DNA from: Larus michahellis
Lineage: Eukaryota; Chordata; Aves; Charadriiformes; Laridae
DNA: 64,000 nt
Assembly (NCBI RefSeq): GCF_964199755.1
Contig: NC_133907.1
Span: 4,345,001-4,409,000 of the forward strand
Reading direction: 5' to 3'
Each line of letters opens with the position of its first letter. The first letter of the stretch is position 1. Below, in pieces: positions 51,350 through 63,010 of the stretch. The translations under genes were made by a program, and so were the position numbers. The notes beneath the pieces are model-generated. The model was not told where the DNA came from. It made no database searches and was given only the letters and a program-made list of their open reading frames with translations.

Positions 51350-51553
51350 AAGCTGCAATTGCTTTAGGAAGTCAATCGCAGGGGCCGGGGGACGCCTGCG
51401 CAGTGCAGCCGCGCCGCTCCGCTCCGCTCCCGCTGCCTCTCCCTCTCCCTCCGGTGCCGAGCCCGGAGGCAGCGCAGAGGCGGCGGCCGGGGGGCGGCGG
51501 GGCAGCGGCGGCCGCGGACGGCGCTGCGCGGCGGCGGCGCGGATGCCCGGCCC
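51350..51553 (+). other. Presumed RGS19 first exon (mostly 5' UTR)
   Basis: This CpG-dense segment ends at a consensus donor, CCC|GTGAGT. It has an ATG at 51543, eleven bases before the donor. Spliced to the exon at 63541, that ATG would open a 46-codon frame ending at TGA 63668-63670. That lies 49 mRNA bases before the RGS19 ATG and in a different frame, so it would act as an upstream open reading frame and not as the RGS19 start. The start of the exon is not known; 51350 is a guess from the motif layout. Assignment to RGS19 rests on strand, position and the lack of another gene between. It could instead belong to an unrecognised gene. Confidence 0.45.
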
Positions 51554-51910
51554 GTGAGTACCCCGCGCCCCGGCCCCGGGGCCGCCGCCGCCCGCGGGAT
51601 GCCGCGGGGCGAGGAAGGGGCGGGAGGTGGGGGGGGGGGGGGACACACGGACACGGGCCCGTCGCCCCCCCCTTCCCTCGCCCGGTGCCGAACCTCCCTC
51701 TCGGCGGGCTGCGGGCGGACCCCGCTCCCCCGGGCGGACCCCGCTTTGCACACCCCCCCACCCCCCCCACGCCCTTTGCAGGCTCCCCTCTGCATGCGCC
51801 CCCCGCCCCGGGCATCCTCCCTTTTTCACGTTTCGCACCCCCCCCCCCCGCCCCGGTCCCGGACACGCACCGAGCAGCGCGGAGCGGCGGGGTTGATGGA
51901 GAGGTCGGGC

Positions 51911-51929
51911 TGTGTGTGTGTGTGTGTGT
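51911..51929 (+). repeat. TG microsatellite
   Basis: (TG)n of about nine units inside the CpG-rich region. Confidence 0.9.
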
Positions 51930-54900
51930 CTGGCTGTGCGTCCGTGTGTCCGGCTGCCGCCTGTCACCAGCCCCATGTGCGAGGGCTGGGGGGGGGAGAA
52001 GATAAGGGGGGGGGGGAACAGCGGGATGCTCCGTGGGGACCGGCTGGCGGGGCGGGGGGACCCCGAGCACCGAGGAGGGAGGGGGCCCTCCCCGCCGCAT
52101 CACCCCGGGGGAGGGCAGGGCTCCTGCGAGGAGGAGGAGGAGGATGGAGGGGGAAGGAGGGGGGCACCCTCCAGCCGCAGGGCCGGCTGCAGCAGGGCTT
52201 GCCCAGCCCAAGGCGGGGGAACTCGCAGAGAGGTTCTTTCCCCCCTCGCCCCCCAAGAGGCCTCCCCGGCCAGGGCTGCCCCGGCCCTCCCTGCACCCAC
52301 AGGTGGGTGCCAGGGCGGTGTTGGAGCATCCATGCACTGGCTCGGCCAGGCCGGCTTCCTCCCCATGCGCTCCCCGTGCCCCCGATGCAGAGGGGTGCCA
52401 TGCCTCATCATAGAGAGCAGCAGCGATGGGGAGCCCCGACCTGGCCAGCCGAGGCGGCAGGGAACGCCGGGGCTCGGGGAGGTTGGCTGAGGTCAGGGTG
52501 ATGGCGGGCTCCGATCCCTGCCAGCTCCTCCAGCAGCGGCACGGCCAAAGGGTTGGTCAGAGGGACCTGGCTCGGTGGTGGCTGGGAACACGGCTCTCCC
52601 TCGTAGGGATGTGACATCCGACTGTCGCCCAACACGAGCCCCTCACGTGGGCAGCGTCGTGGGATGCCACGGCTCGTCATCGTGTCCCCACGGCCAAGGG
52701 ATGGAGAGGGCCAGGCGCGGCCGCCGCAGCTGCTCCGCCTGTGGATCGCGGTGCGTCTCTGGGCACGGAGAGGTTCCCCCGGGAAGCTCCCTCTCCCCAC
52801 CGGTTCCATGAGGCTGCTCTGGCACAGATCCATGGCCTTATTTAAGAATCTAAACAAAAAGTGTTAAGTGAGTGGGAGGGATTTCCCTGCTGCGAGGGGA
52901 GTTCATTCCCCTCTAGATGCGTCTCCACCATCCCCGTCGATAAGAGACGCTCATCCCGTGTCACGCTGGATGAGCGGAGCCCGTGGCGTTTGCTGGCCTG
53001 ATGGATATCGTTTTTCTTTGGGAAAATGGGTCGCCCCAGTGGGCACATATTTCAGAATATCTCCCAAGGGAGAGCGCCACATCAGATTTCCCTACAAGGA
53101 TTTTAGCTCCTCCGCGTCAGCCCTTCCCCACAAATGACTCAAGCCGCTAATCAAAATACAGTCGTGTTCTTGAGCAATTAAACAAACTCCACCTCATAAG
53201 ATTATAGTGGAGAAGCAGGAATTTAGTGACATGAATATATCTCAATCAGGGTGTGGGTGCCCATCTTGATATTGTTATTAAAAAAAAAAAAAGAAGGAAC
53301 CGAAGGCAGATAATCAGATAATGCAACTCAAATCCAGAGAGGGTAAGGGAGAAAAATATCTTGGCAGAATAATTAATGCTGAGTCTGCCCGCGGTGCAGG
53401 AGCAGCACATCTCTGCCACCTCCCGAGGTGCATCCCCTCCTGTCTTTGCTTATCTTTGGTTGTAATCTCACTTTTAGGCTGGACTTGGGCGACAGAATCT
53501 TGAGTTTCCACCGGGCTCGTGCAAAGGGGACGGTTGAGCCCAGGGCTCAGGGCTCTTCCCTGTGAGCAACAGGTCCGGAGTGGCAAAGCGGCCGCCGTGT
53601 CGCTGCCTGACCTCCGCAGAGCACGGGCTTCAGCTGCTGTGGCTTTTCCTCTTTTTTTCCCAAATTTTTATCCTCTGGATAAAACTATTTTGGAAAGTCA
53701 GCTCAAGGGGAGGTAAGAGCTGTGCTCGGTGCCGGTGCCTCTCCTAAGCCATCCCATGGGGTGCCCTGCCTTTACCTTCCTGCTCCTCCTGCCCCTTGGG
53801 CCGGTTTCTTGGGGTGCCTGAGCACCCCAAAAGCAGAGCGGCCGCGGCAGGTTGAGGCCGGCAGGCATCGCTGCCTTCGTGCCGCCGTGCCACGCACTCG
53901 CGGGGTTCAGCGCTTCGGGCTCTTGCCTGGAATAACAGCGGCTTCCGGGTGAGCCGGTGCCCGCGGCCTTCGCCGAGACTTCCTATTACTCAGTTCCTTA
54001 TTCGTCTCTGCACATCTCTCTATGCATTTCCATTACAAAAGCTCTTCAGAGAGGGGTAGATCTGAAAGCAGTTGTTTGTATGCATTATTTTACAGCTGCC
54101 TCTTAATCTGGGGGGAAAGAAAGATACTGGACGTTATCACCTGTTATTTTCATCCCCCCGTGTGTTACAGCGTGGGTTTTGCCCGTGGGGAGGACGGGAT
54201 GGGGGAAGAGTGTCCGACATCTTCTGTGGTGTAAGAGGGGAAGAAGATGAACTCACCAGCTCGTGGGGACTTCAGTAACCCCATCGCAGACCGGGAAGCT
54301 GCTCTGTGGTGGCCGTCATGGCCCCTGCTCCAGCCAGCTCAGGGAATGGGCATCCAGCCCCACAAGCATCTCCCTTTTCATACCATCCTGCACCCAGCGC
54401 CGCACGAGCCTCCTCCAGCTCGTTTCCATCAGCACTGGGCTCGGCCAGCCCCTTTCTTTCCCCAGCTGCTTCGTCATGGGTTGCCCCATGCAACACAGGG
54501 AGGGTGACCTGCAGAAAGTCCCAAATCCTTATTCCCGCAACTGTAGCATTGAGCCACAGCGTTGTTTGCGGCAAATAACTCCACCGTCGAGCTCTCCCGG
54601 CCGTGCCCAGGGGTTTCGGGACACCCGTAACTTTTCGCAGGGATCGGATGCCTTCAATGCTGCTGGGTATGTGCTGCAGGAGCCGCCGGCCCCGCTGTCC
54701 TGCTTTGTGGCTGTGCCAATCGGTGAGCCGCGGGGTGAGTCCCCTGCGCAGCCCCCCGGCCCGTCTGGGCGCTGCGTGGGACCTGGGGACACGGGAACCG
54801 GTGGCTTTGGGCTAAAACTATAGTGAAGGCAAAATCCTGGCTCTTGCTGTATCCAGAGCGTCGTGTAAAACAAGGCAGCAGCCCCTGAGCTTTGATCGAC

Positions 54901-55661
54901 CCTCGCCTTTCTGCGGAAGCACTCTCTGGGAGCACGGAGTACTTTTTGATTTCTGTTATTTTTGGCTTGAAATCCACTGGGTTCCTTCTTCCGGGGAGAC
55001 GAGTGACAGGGACCTCCTGCCTGTGACTCCCCCGCTCCCCGGCCACTGGGGTGGCCACAGAGGGTGATGCGCCAGGCCACTCCATCGGCTCCTCCGGGTC
55101 CAGCCGTCCCAGATGAGTTTACCGGGAGTGGCGGGGAGCGCTCTGCCTCTCGCCCGTCCTGCCTTTGGCCATTTCGTGGAAGCAGAGATTTAACCAGAGG
55201 GAGGGTGGAGCAGCAACAGCAACGAAAACAACAACAAAGTCCTTTGGGGTTCAGGTTTAACATTCACCTTAGACATGGAAAAAAGGGGGTTTCCTGACAT
55301 TAGGAAAATGTATGGTAGAGTTTTATAACAAGCCGCCCTTCCAGTTCTCTAACCGCTTGGAAACAGCCTCAGTCGAGCTTTTGAAGGCTCTTTGCTCAGA
55401 CTCTGAGGATACGCTGGGTTTGGGGGCCCAGCTTTGCCACGCTCCAGACTTGCTTGTTGGCACTTGCCTGCTCCGGAGGCAGAAATATCCCGGAGGCTCC
55501 GGGGCAGCGACAGGACGGGCAGAGGGTGAGCGGAGCCTGTGATGTCCCCGCGTGTGGCCGTGGCTCCGGGCGCGCTGGCGTGCTGAGGGTGCGCTGGCAG
55601 CCCGCTCCCGGGGACGGATTTACTGCTGGTTCGGTATAGAGGGGGTCAGGGAGCCAGCAAA

Positions 55662-55690
55662 GGGGTTTGGGGTTAAGGGTTTGGGTTTTC
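55662..55690 (+). repeat. Degenerate G/T telomere-like string
   Basis: GGGGTTTGGGGTTAAGGGTT followed by TGGG resembles a degraded TTAGGG array. It is only about 29 bases long and probably chance. Confidence 0.3.
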
Positions 55691-57609
55691 TCATTGCTCC
55701 CCCTCCTGCAGGCATGAACCCAACTGGGGCTAAAGTAGTTTCCTCCAACAGAAGGCAAATGCCCAAGCAGCGTTTCAGTGCAAAGGGCAGGAGAAGAGCA
55801 AATAGGTACATGTTGGCATTAGCGGGCAGGAACCCCGGAAAAGGAAGGGAAAGCTTCAGGCTAGCCTTGGAAAGCAAGAAAAAACAAGGAAAGATGCTGC
55901 CTGGGAGTCCGGTGTGGGTTTCACCGTGAGGAGAGAGCTCGCGAAGCGGATTTGGGGCTGGGGAAATGTATTGCCATGACAGCAGTGGCAGGCGAGCTGC
56001 TGTGTCCCCCAATGGTACAGCCGAGCCCTGCAGCATCCCGGGGGCTCGGCAAAGGGCGTCACCGTGGCCTGTCACATCGCGGATCTCATTGAGATCCCCA
56101 GTCTGACCCTTCCGTGGCCTGAGCCCCGAATGCCTGCAGTGGGCATCCACCTGTGGCCGGGCTCCCACAGCCCTGTCCGGCAGCAGCGTGCCCGGCCGGA
56201 GCGGGATGCAGCGGCTGCGGCTGCGGCTGCCTGGCACGGCCCCAGGGCTGGGGTCCGCCTCTGTGGTACAGGGGCCACACAGGGTGACAGCGCTTCCTTC
56301 CTCCCTGCACTGCCAGCTCCTCCCCGGGGATGGCCGAGCCGAACCCCGCCGTCTTTCTTCCCCTTTGGTCAGGTTTTAAATAACCGGCGCGGCTGGTCTC
56401 GGAGGACGCGAGTTGCTCGCAGAGCTCCCCGTTGCTTGTCACGACAGGGGCAGGGCAGAGCATCGCTGCTGCCCCAGCACCGGCGAGGCTGTGGTGACCG
56501 CAGCACAGGGGTCACGGATGTCCCTTGGGATGCTCCAGAGTTGGGACAGGGTCACCACATCCCCCTTGTCCTGTGTATTTGCCCACAGGACAGACTCCTG
56601 GGAGATCCTGCAGTCCCTCACTGTTTTAATATTGGACCAAAGTCTAAAATGGGACGAAGTTTTCTTACTGGTGCAAGCGAAAGCTCGGCTCTGCAAGCTC
56701 TGGTCCCCGGACCCATGGTGGCACTGGGTCTGGGGCCGGGGGGACGTCCAGTCCCTGGGTGCTCAGCAGTGAGGTGTGACATCTGCCTGAAGCCAGACCC
56801 CAAAAGCCATCCGTCAGGGCTGGCAGCGTGCAGGCAGCGGGGCCCACTGCCGCCCGGGTGAATAAACCGCGGTGGGCAAACGTGCCCAGGGTGCAGCGTT
56901 TGGGGGATGGTCTGCCTTGTCCCCAGCCGTCGTGCTGGCATGGCCCCGGCCCGGCCGGTCCTGCCGCTGGCTGAGCCGGCTGCCGGGCTCAGCCCTGCCC
57001 TGCCCACATCAATGCCGCGCTTTGGGCAGGGAGCGTGGCTGGAAGCAGGGCCAGACCTGTCCTCAGCACAGCCGGACAGACCCACCTCCTGCCCAAACCT
57101 CCTCCCTGTGCCCGACTGGTGGCTCCCGTGCTGGTGCAGGTCTCTGGATGCAGCCGACGAGGTTTGGTCTCGTGCTGGGGCTGGGGAGAAAATCGCCCCT
57201 CGGCTGCGTTGGGGAGCGCTCGGAGCCGTGGTAAGAGACCCCTTTGATCCCACGTTTCCCTGTGATGCACGGTCCCTCCTTTTCATTCCGATCCAGGGTT
57301 GATTCTCTGCCTGGTTCCTTGTTTCCTCAGAAAGGGCAATTTCTTGTCTTCTTATCCTTGGTCCTCCTAGCATCCCTGTCCCCCAAATTACCACTAATGT
57401 CCCCAGAGGGACACTGTGCTGCCCACGCTGGCATGTGCTGGGATGGGGATGAGGAGGTTCTGGGCTGGCAGCACCCCGTGGACGAGGAGCACCCCACCAT
57501 CCTTCCGACTCAGCTCTCCCCCCAGCCACGCCGAATCCGTATCCCTCCCGTTCCTCTTCCCTTCCCTCCTGTCAGCTGCCGGGCTCCGTCCGCATGGTTT
57601 AGCCCCTGC

Positions 57610-57790
57610 TGAGTATTGATTACCGTGATCTTTCGTCTCCTTTCGCATGGATCATTACCAAATGCTTAATAGGAGTCTGCCTTAACAACGCCGCGATACC
57701 TCTACTAATAGAAACATAATTGTCAGGGCTTGCCTTATTAAATCCCCCAGCTGATTGTGGCGGGTGCTATTTTTACGCTATGAAATAATT
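57610..57790. promoter_or_regulatory. AT-rich island in RGS19 intron
   Basis: This is a sharply bounded AT-rich stretch inside GC-rich surroundings. It holds several homeodomain-type cores (TAAT, ATTA), CATAATTGTCAGG and TGAAATAATTAACTCC. The composition suggests a non-coding regulatory element. No alignment was available. Confidence 0.25.
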
Positions 57791-59682
57791 AACTCCGTTT
57801 CAGTGCAAGAGCTGGGGCCGGAGGGGCGGGTGCCGGCAGTGCTGTGCCCATCGTGCCACCCGGCAGCCTGTGGTGGCCGTCTCGGCCGTGGTGGCCGTGC
57901 CGGGGCAGAGCTGCAGGTCTGCTCACCTCTTCCCAGCAGGTGCTGGAGAGGTTCATGTGGTCCTTTCGGGAGGGTTCGCAGTGGGATTTGGCTCGGGGGG
58001 TGCTCGGTGCAGAAATACACCCCGGCTACAGGCGAGGAGAGGGGCAGGGAGCAGAGATGGCCGGTGCGGAGAAGGACCCCAGCATCACCCACGGGGCTGT
58101 TGGCCCTCGCGGTGCGAATGGACCAGGGAAGTGTTGGGACATGCTGCAGCGTCTCCCGGTTCCCATCAGCAGGACCTGCCTTTCCAGTCTCAGGGAATGG
58201 CAGAAAAATCACTGCCGGGCAGAGGAGCTCCCCAAAAGGCATCCGCTCGCTGCCACCTCCGCCACCACGTGCGCGGGCACATCTGCCGGCGTTATCAGCG
58301 ACACGCGCTCGGCGGGGAGGCAGCCGGGGCGCAGCCATGTGAGCATCGCCGTCCCCTCGTCCTGATGGGACCCCCGTGCTGGCAGCATGGGGGTCAGCCC
58401 AGCCCCGTCCCCACAGAGCTGGGGGGACGTGAGCCTCACCTCTTTAGTCTTTTTTGAATAGATTGCTAAAGAAGGGGGGGGAAAAGCTGGGTCTAAAAAT
58501 AGCTCCTAAAACTTCCTGTGCCGCTGGCAGGTGGCTGGGGCAGGCTGCGGGGGCGGGCGGCAGCTGTGGGGCTCAGCGGCAGTGCCTGCCCACGGGGTAA
58601 CCCCGTCAGAGGGGGGCCCGGGGGGGTGCTGGCCCCCCATCGCCAGCCCGGGTTGCCTGTGGGGCTGGCCCAAGTCTGGTTGCACTCAGTGGCTGGTTTC
58701 AGCCAAATTTGGCAGAGGTCGGAGGTGCTGGGTCCCTCCCGGGAGAAGGCAGGGAAGCTGCAGGCTGGACTCAGCCCTTATTAGACACTGGAGAATCCCG
58801 CAGTGGCATGCGGGCGGCTGGGGCTGCCCAGCTCTGCTCGCACTGAGCCAGCACGGCCCGTCCCACAGGTGACGGGTGTTTTGCGGTTCCTCCAAGGCTC
58901 GGAAAGGGGCCGGATCCGGCGCTGCTCCGGAGGCATTGCTGGCGTGCGGCGGGGGCTCAGCCAGGCTGGGAACGGTCTTTCCCTCGGCACCGGTGGGGGG
59001 GGAGTTGTGCATCGCCCCCGGCCGAGTGATCTCTGCAAAGCTGCTCTCCTGGCTTTGGCCCATAAAATATGAAGGGAAGGTCCGTCCTGGGGTGGAGAAC
59101 TCATACCATGGCTGGAGGCAGCCAGAGGATAAAAATATCCTCGCTGCTGGTGGGTGCCCCAAGGCCGGCGAGCTGGGGGCGCTGGGGGCTCCCCGGTGGG
59201 AACGTGGCCACATCCTGGCAGCCCCCGGCTCTCGGAGCTGGCCCTGCCCGGTAGCGGCAAAGGGAATTTTGGAAAACCATCTGGAAAATAAAGTAGGTTC
59301 AGGTGATGAGAGGAACAGAGCCCCGCTGAGCCCCAGTGGGTGCCCCTGAGCACCGCAGCGATGGTGGGGTGGGCGCCAGCAGGAGAAGGGGCTGCCGAAG
59401 CGGAGGGTGACTTTTGGGCGACGGAGGGTTTCCATGCGGATGGGGGCGGGGGGGGCTGGGGACGGCGGCGGTGTGACCGCGTTGGTTTCTGGGTGCCGGG
59501 GTGTGCGGCGTTGGGAAGAGAGGAGATAACAGCTCGGCGTCCCCGGGGAAGGCGAGGGAAGCAGCCGGGCCGGGCACTGGGCCGGGCTGATAACGGGCAC
59601 ATGCCATGGCCGGGCGCCTGGCCCAGTCCCGCGGCCCTGGGGGACCATGCAGGGGGTGCCGGCACCCCCCCGCCCCGCCCTC

Positions 59683-59707
59683 TTTCTCCCCTTTTCTCCC
59701 CTTTTCC
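59683..59707 (+). repeat. TTTTCTCCCC tandem repeat
   Basis: Two and a half copies of a nine- to ten-base pyrimidine unit. Confidence 0.85.
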
Positions 59708-60750
59708 ACCTGCGGCGAGCCCGCACGAGCGATGGGGCAGCCACCGGCGGAGACCACAAACTGGTTTCGGTCACTGGTGTGGTGCCGGGGCTGGAGCCCT
59801 CTCCACCCGCAGCGGTGCCGAGGGCAAATTTAATCAACGAAACGAGGTTGGGCATCTGATTTCTTTCTCTCTCTTCTTTTTTTTTGTTTTTGTTGGGGTT
59901 TTTTGTTGTTGTTTTTTATTTCTTTTTTCTGAAGAGGGAAAAAAAAACCCAACCAACTTTGTTTGTGAGTCACTCTTGGCCGAGGGAGCCGGGCTTCGCC
60001 GTGCGTGGCAGGGGCTGGCGCAGCCCCGCGTTTTGGGGACGATGCTGCGCGGGGGGAGGCTGTGGCTCAGCCCACCCTCGGGCACTGGCCCCCTTCCCTT
60101 GCTGCCGACGTCCTCCCCCAGCGGGCAGCATCAGAGCCCCAGGGCCACCTCCTGTGGCGGAAAGCACCGTCCCTTTGAAGTGGCTTTCTCTGGGTGCCAG
60201 GGACCACTCTGGGGACATATCCTGCCCAGCGCTCCACCTGGGGGAAGCCACGCTGGTTGATTCCTTGGCCACGGGGCTGTTCCAGTGCCGTTGTGCCCAG
60301 GCTGTCTCCGAGACACCCGGCCGTAGCCGGCACGGCAGCAGGTGCCCATCCCGGCCACGGAGCCCTGGTGCGGCTGCTCTGGTGCCTGCGGCGGCCGCCG
60401 TATCCATCCAAGGGGTGGGAAGCAGGAGCACGGCCCAGCTCGGTCGCCGGCGGGATCGCTGTGCCCTGCTCCTGCCCCGTCGGGGCAGCCGGCCCCGCGG
60501 CGAGCGGCAAGGAGAGGAGCCGGGCCCTGCCGGGGCTTTCCCAAAAAAGGTCTGAACTCTTCGGTTGAGTTTGCCACTTCCCTTACCACTCCCTTTCCTG
60601 TGAGAGGATGTGTTCGGCCGCTTTTCTTTTCTCTTTCTCTCTTCTTTTCTCTCCCACCTCCCTGCCCTCGCACCCGGTGATCCTGGCGATGCCGCACGCC
60701 CCCTGAGCCGGCCGGGGTCATCCTGGCCGGCACCCGGCGCCGCCACCGCG

Positions 60751-60765
60751 ATGGTCAGGCTGCAG
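60751..60765 (+). other. Candidate alternative RGS19 start codon exon
   Basis: ATGGTCAGGCTGCAG ends at a consensus donor (CAG|GTAGGG) and sits in a good initiation context (CCACCGCGATGG). It encodes MVRLQ and leaves phase 0. Spliced directly to the exon at 63848, which also begins in phase 0, it would give MVRLQ followed by YAGPASAETPLPMSRHET, in frame with the cysteine string. The 5' boundary of such an exon is not clear. A possible acceptor AG lies at 60707-60708. Joining to the exon at 63541 would instead hit a stop after nine codons. This is a prediction from phase and signals only. Confidence 0.25.
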
Positions 60766-62456
60766 GTAGGGACACAACACCGGCAGCTCCCCCCGTGCCC
60801 CCCCAGGTCCTCCCACCAGCCGTGGCACGGGGTCGGATAGGCACGGCGGGGGCTCGGCACAGCCTGTGACCCCGCATCGGGGTGGGCACCGGTTTGTGCC
60901 CCACTCTGCAAAGGCAGGGGTGGCCGGAGGGGGATGCCACGCTGCCTGGGGCATTGTCCATGGCCAGGGCGCTTGGGGAAGGTGGGGTGCATGGAGGCGG
61001 GTCACCCCTGTAGCCAGTATTTGCCATCGCCTTGGCTTTACCCACCCGGGCACCCCGATGCCACATCTCCCGTGGCAGCTGGCACAGGGCGATTTTGGCG
61101 ACTGCGTTGCCCGGGGTGAGCGGGGCACAGGGCGCTTCGTGTGCGGCTGCATGGGCCGGGGCTGACCCAGCGCCCCGGCAAGGAGCAGCCCGGTGCAAGG
61201 GGAGGTTTCCCTTCCAAAACCATTTTGGGGAGCGCTTGTCGTATCCAGCTGCGTGGGGGGGTCCCCTCTCTGTTCAGGGAGAGGATGGGGCGGTGCCAGG
61301 CTCGGTGGGGACGTCATGGGCGCGTGAGCTGGCATGGCCCGGGGACACCCAGCATACGGGGACTCCCAGGCTGGGTGCTGCGGCCACCAGGCAGTGATGG
61401 CAAAGACTCCCAGGGGGGGCTTGGGGACCTCACGGGGTTGGGGCGAGGGCGGCTTTTGGGGCGTCTCTTCTCTCTGCTGGGGAAATGTCCCTTTTTTGTC
61501 ATCCTTCCTCTTTTCGCAGCCTCGCGCACACACCCTCGCCTTCCCTCCGGCGCTCAGAGGCTCCGCCGCCACCGGGGCTTCCTTATCCGCCGGCACCCAC
61601 AGCCCCGTGGCACATGGCCCCCGCCGGCACAGTGGGGTGGGCTGTTGTGGGGGCATTAAGGGGTGCACGGGGTGGGGAAACCGGCCGTGCGAATCCAGAG
61701 CACCGTGGGCCAGGGGGTCCTTTGCAGCCCCACACCTCCCCTTCTCCTCCGTGTCCCTGCCAGCACGGTCCAGGCAGCCGAGGTGTCCCCGGGCGGGTGC
61801 CACAGCACCCAGGATGGGCAGAGCTGATCCTGCCTCCTTGGGGGATGCTGAGTGCACCCCGCGGGCGTGGGGCCGGGATGCTCCTCGCCAGGGGATGCTG
61901 CTCCACACCGTTCCCTCTCCCGGGTGTTTTGGCTCAGCTGCTTGAGGGTCTGCTCCGACCAAGGTTGAGTACCCGCTGCAGAAGCAAAGTGCCTGGGAAT
62001 CCTCCTGGGGCAATGCCACACGCTGTCCCCACGTCCCTGTCCCTTGGCCACCCCTCGTCCGCCTGCTCTGCACCCCAGGACTGCAGCAGAGCCGGGGCGG
62101 GCTGGCTGGAAGCAGGGTTTTCCCAGCCTTCAGGTTTTCCTTCTGCTCCCCCCGTTCCCACAGCTTCGTCACCGCTCGCTGCAGTCAGTGCCGCAACCCC
62201 GCTGGGAGCCGTGCCCGGAGCCTGGCTCCCCCCGGCAAGCAGTGTGGGGCTGCAGCCCCCCAGGCACGGCAGCACGGCCGTGGCACCGTGGGGCAGGTGG
62301 GGTTGGCAACGGGATGGCACCGGGGGTGCGCAGGGGGAAGAGCGGCCAGCGGGAGTGGAAGACGGTCGGTGCTGGGGAAGGAAAGGGAAAAAAGCCGGGG
62401 GTTAAACGGACCTGAGGGTAGCGAGAGGGAGCGGAGCCTGCTGCTGAGGCGGGTGA

Positions 62457-62497
62457 CAAGGTCACAGCCGTCCTGCCAGCACTCGGGGCTATAAATA
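62457..62497 (+). promoter_or_regulatory. Candidate internal promoter: ERR half-site and TATA box
   Basis: CAAGGTCA (62457-62464) is an ERR/SF-1-type extended half-site. TATAAATA (62490-62497) is a consensus TATA box. Start of transcription would be near 62520, about 1 kb upstream of the RGS19 exon at 63541. An ATG at 62552 opens a 70-codon frame with no recognisable product. A tissue-specific alternative RGS19 promoter is possible. Confidence 0.27.
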
Positions 62498-62970
62498 GGG
62501 ACAATTGGGAGTGAAACGCAGACTCTCTCCTTTTTCGTTCCTGCGGGAGCGATGGGAGCCAGCGGGAGGGTTTGCGAGGGCCCGGGAGAGTTGCTCATGG
62601 GGAGCACTGCTGGGCCATGGCTGTGCCGGGGATGGGGGGTCTGCACCCACTGGGGCAGCTGTGGGCTCAGGGCGGGCTCTGGGGACAGCCCTGTCCCCAG
62701 CTGGGACCTACACCCTGGCTCCATCCCCTTCGCTGAGTCCACACAGGACTCAAACCCAAAGTGATGAGACCTGCAGCAGCTCGAGACAGGGGTGGTGGGG
62801 CTGAGGCGGCCGGGGGCTCTCCCTGCCTGCTGTCCCCCCCCTCCATTCCTGCCCTTGGCGGGGCAGAGCCGGCCGTGAGCACACCCTTACCAGCACCCCG
62901 CACCGAGGTGGGTGCTGAGCCCCGGCACCGCTCCTGCGCAGGAGCATCCCTGCTCCGTGCCGGGCCAGCG

Positions 62971-63010
62971 GTGCAGGCAGGGGCAGGCAGGGACAGGCAG
63001 GGACAGGCAG
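62971..63010. repeat. 10-bp tandem repeat, four copies
   Basis: The unit GGGACAGGCA occurs in variants from 62971 to 63010, the last two copies identical. Confidence 0.92.

Noticed and set aside
51543-51553. ATG before the exon 1 donor taken as the RGS19 start
   Set aside because: Spliced to 63541 or directly to 63848 it enters the wrong frame and does not reach the cysteine string.
50379-51976. Long open frames of 270-410 codons on both strands across the minisatellite
   Set aside because: They are produced by a stop-free tandem unit and adjoining GC-rich DNA. The 59-base unit is not a multiple of three, so all frames are similar repeats with no protein character.
58340-58350. GCAGCCATGTGAGC read as start codon plus donor
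   Set aside because: The ATG is followed directly by an in-frame TGA, and no acceptor or promoter supports an exon.
58686-62172. Frames of 389 and 484 codons on minus inside the RGS19 intron
   Set aside because: GC-rich DNA poor in stop codons. Equally long frames occur on the opposite strand, the composition is Pro/Ala/Gly/Arg-rich, and no domain is recognisable.
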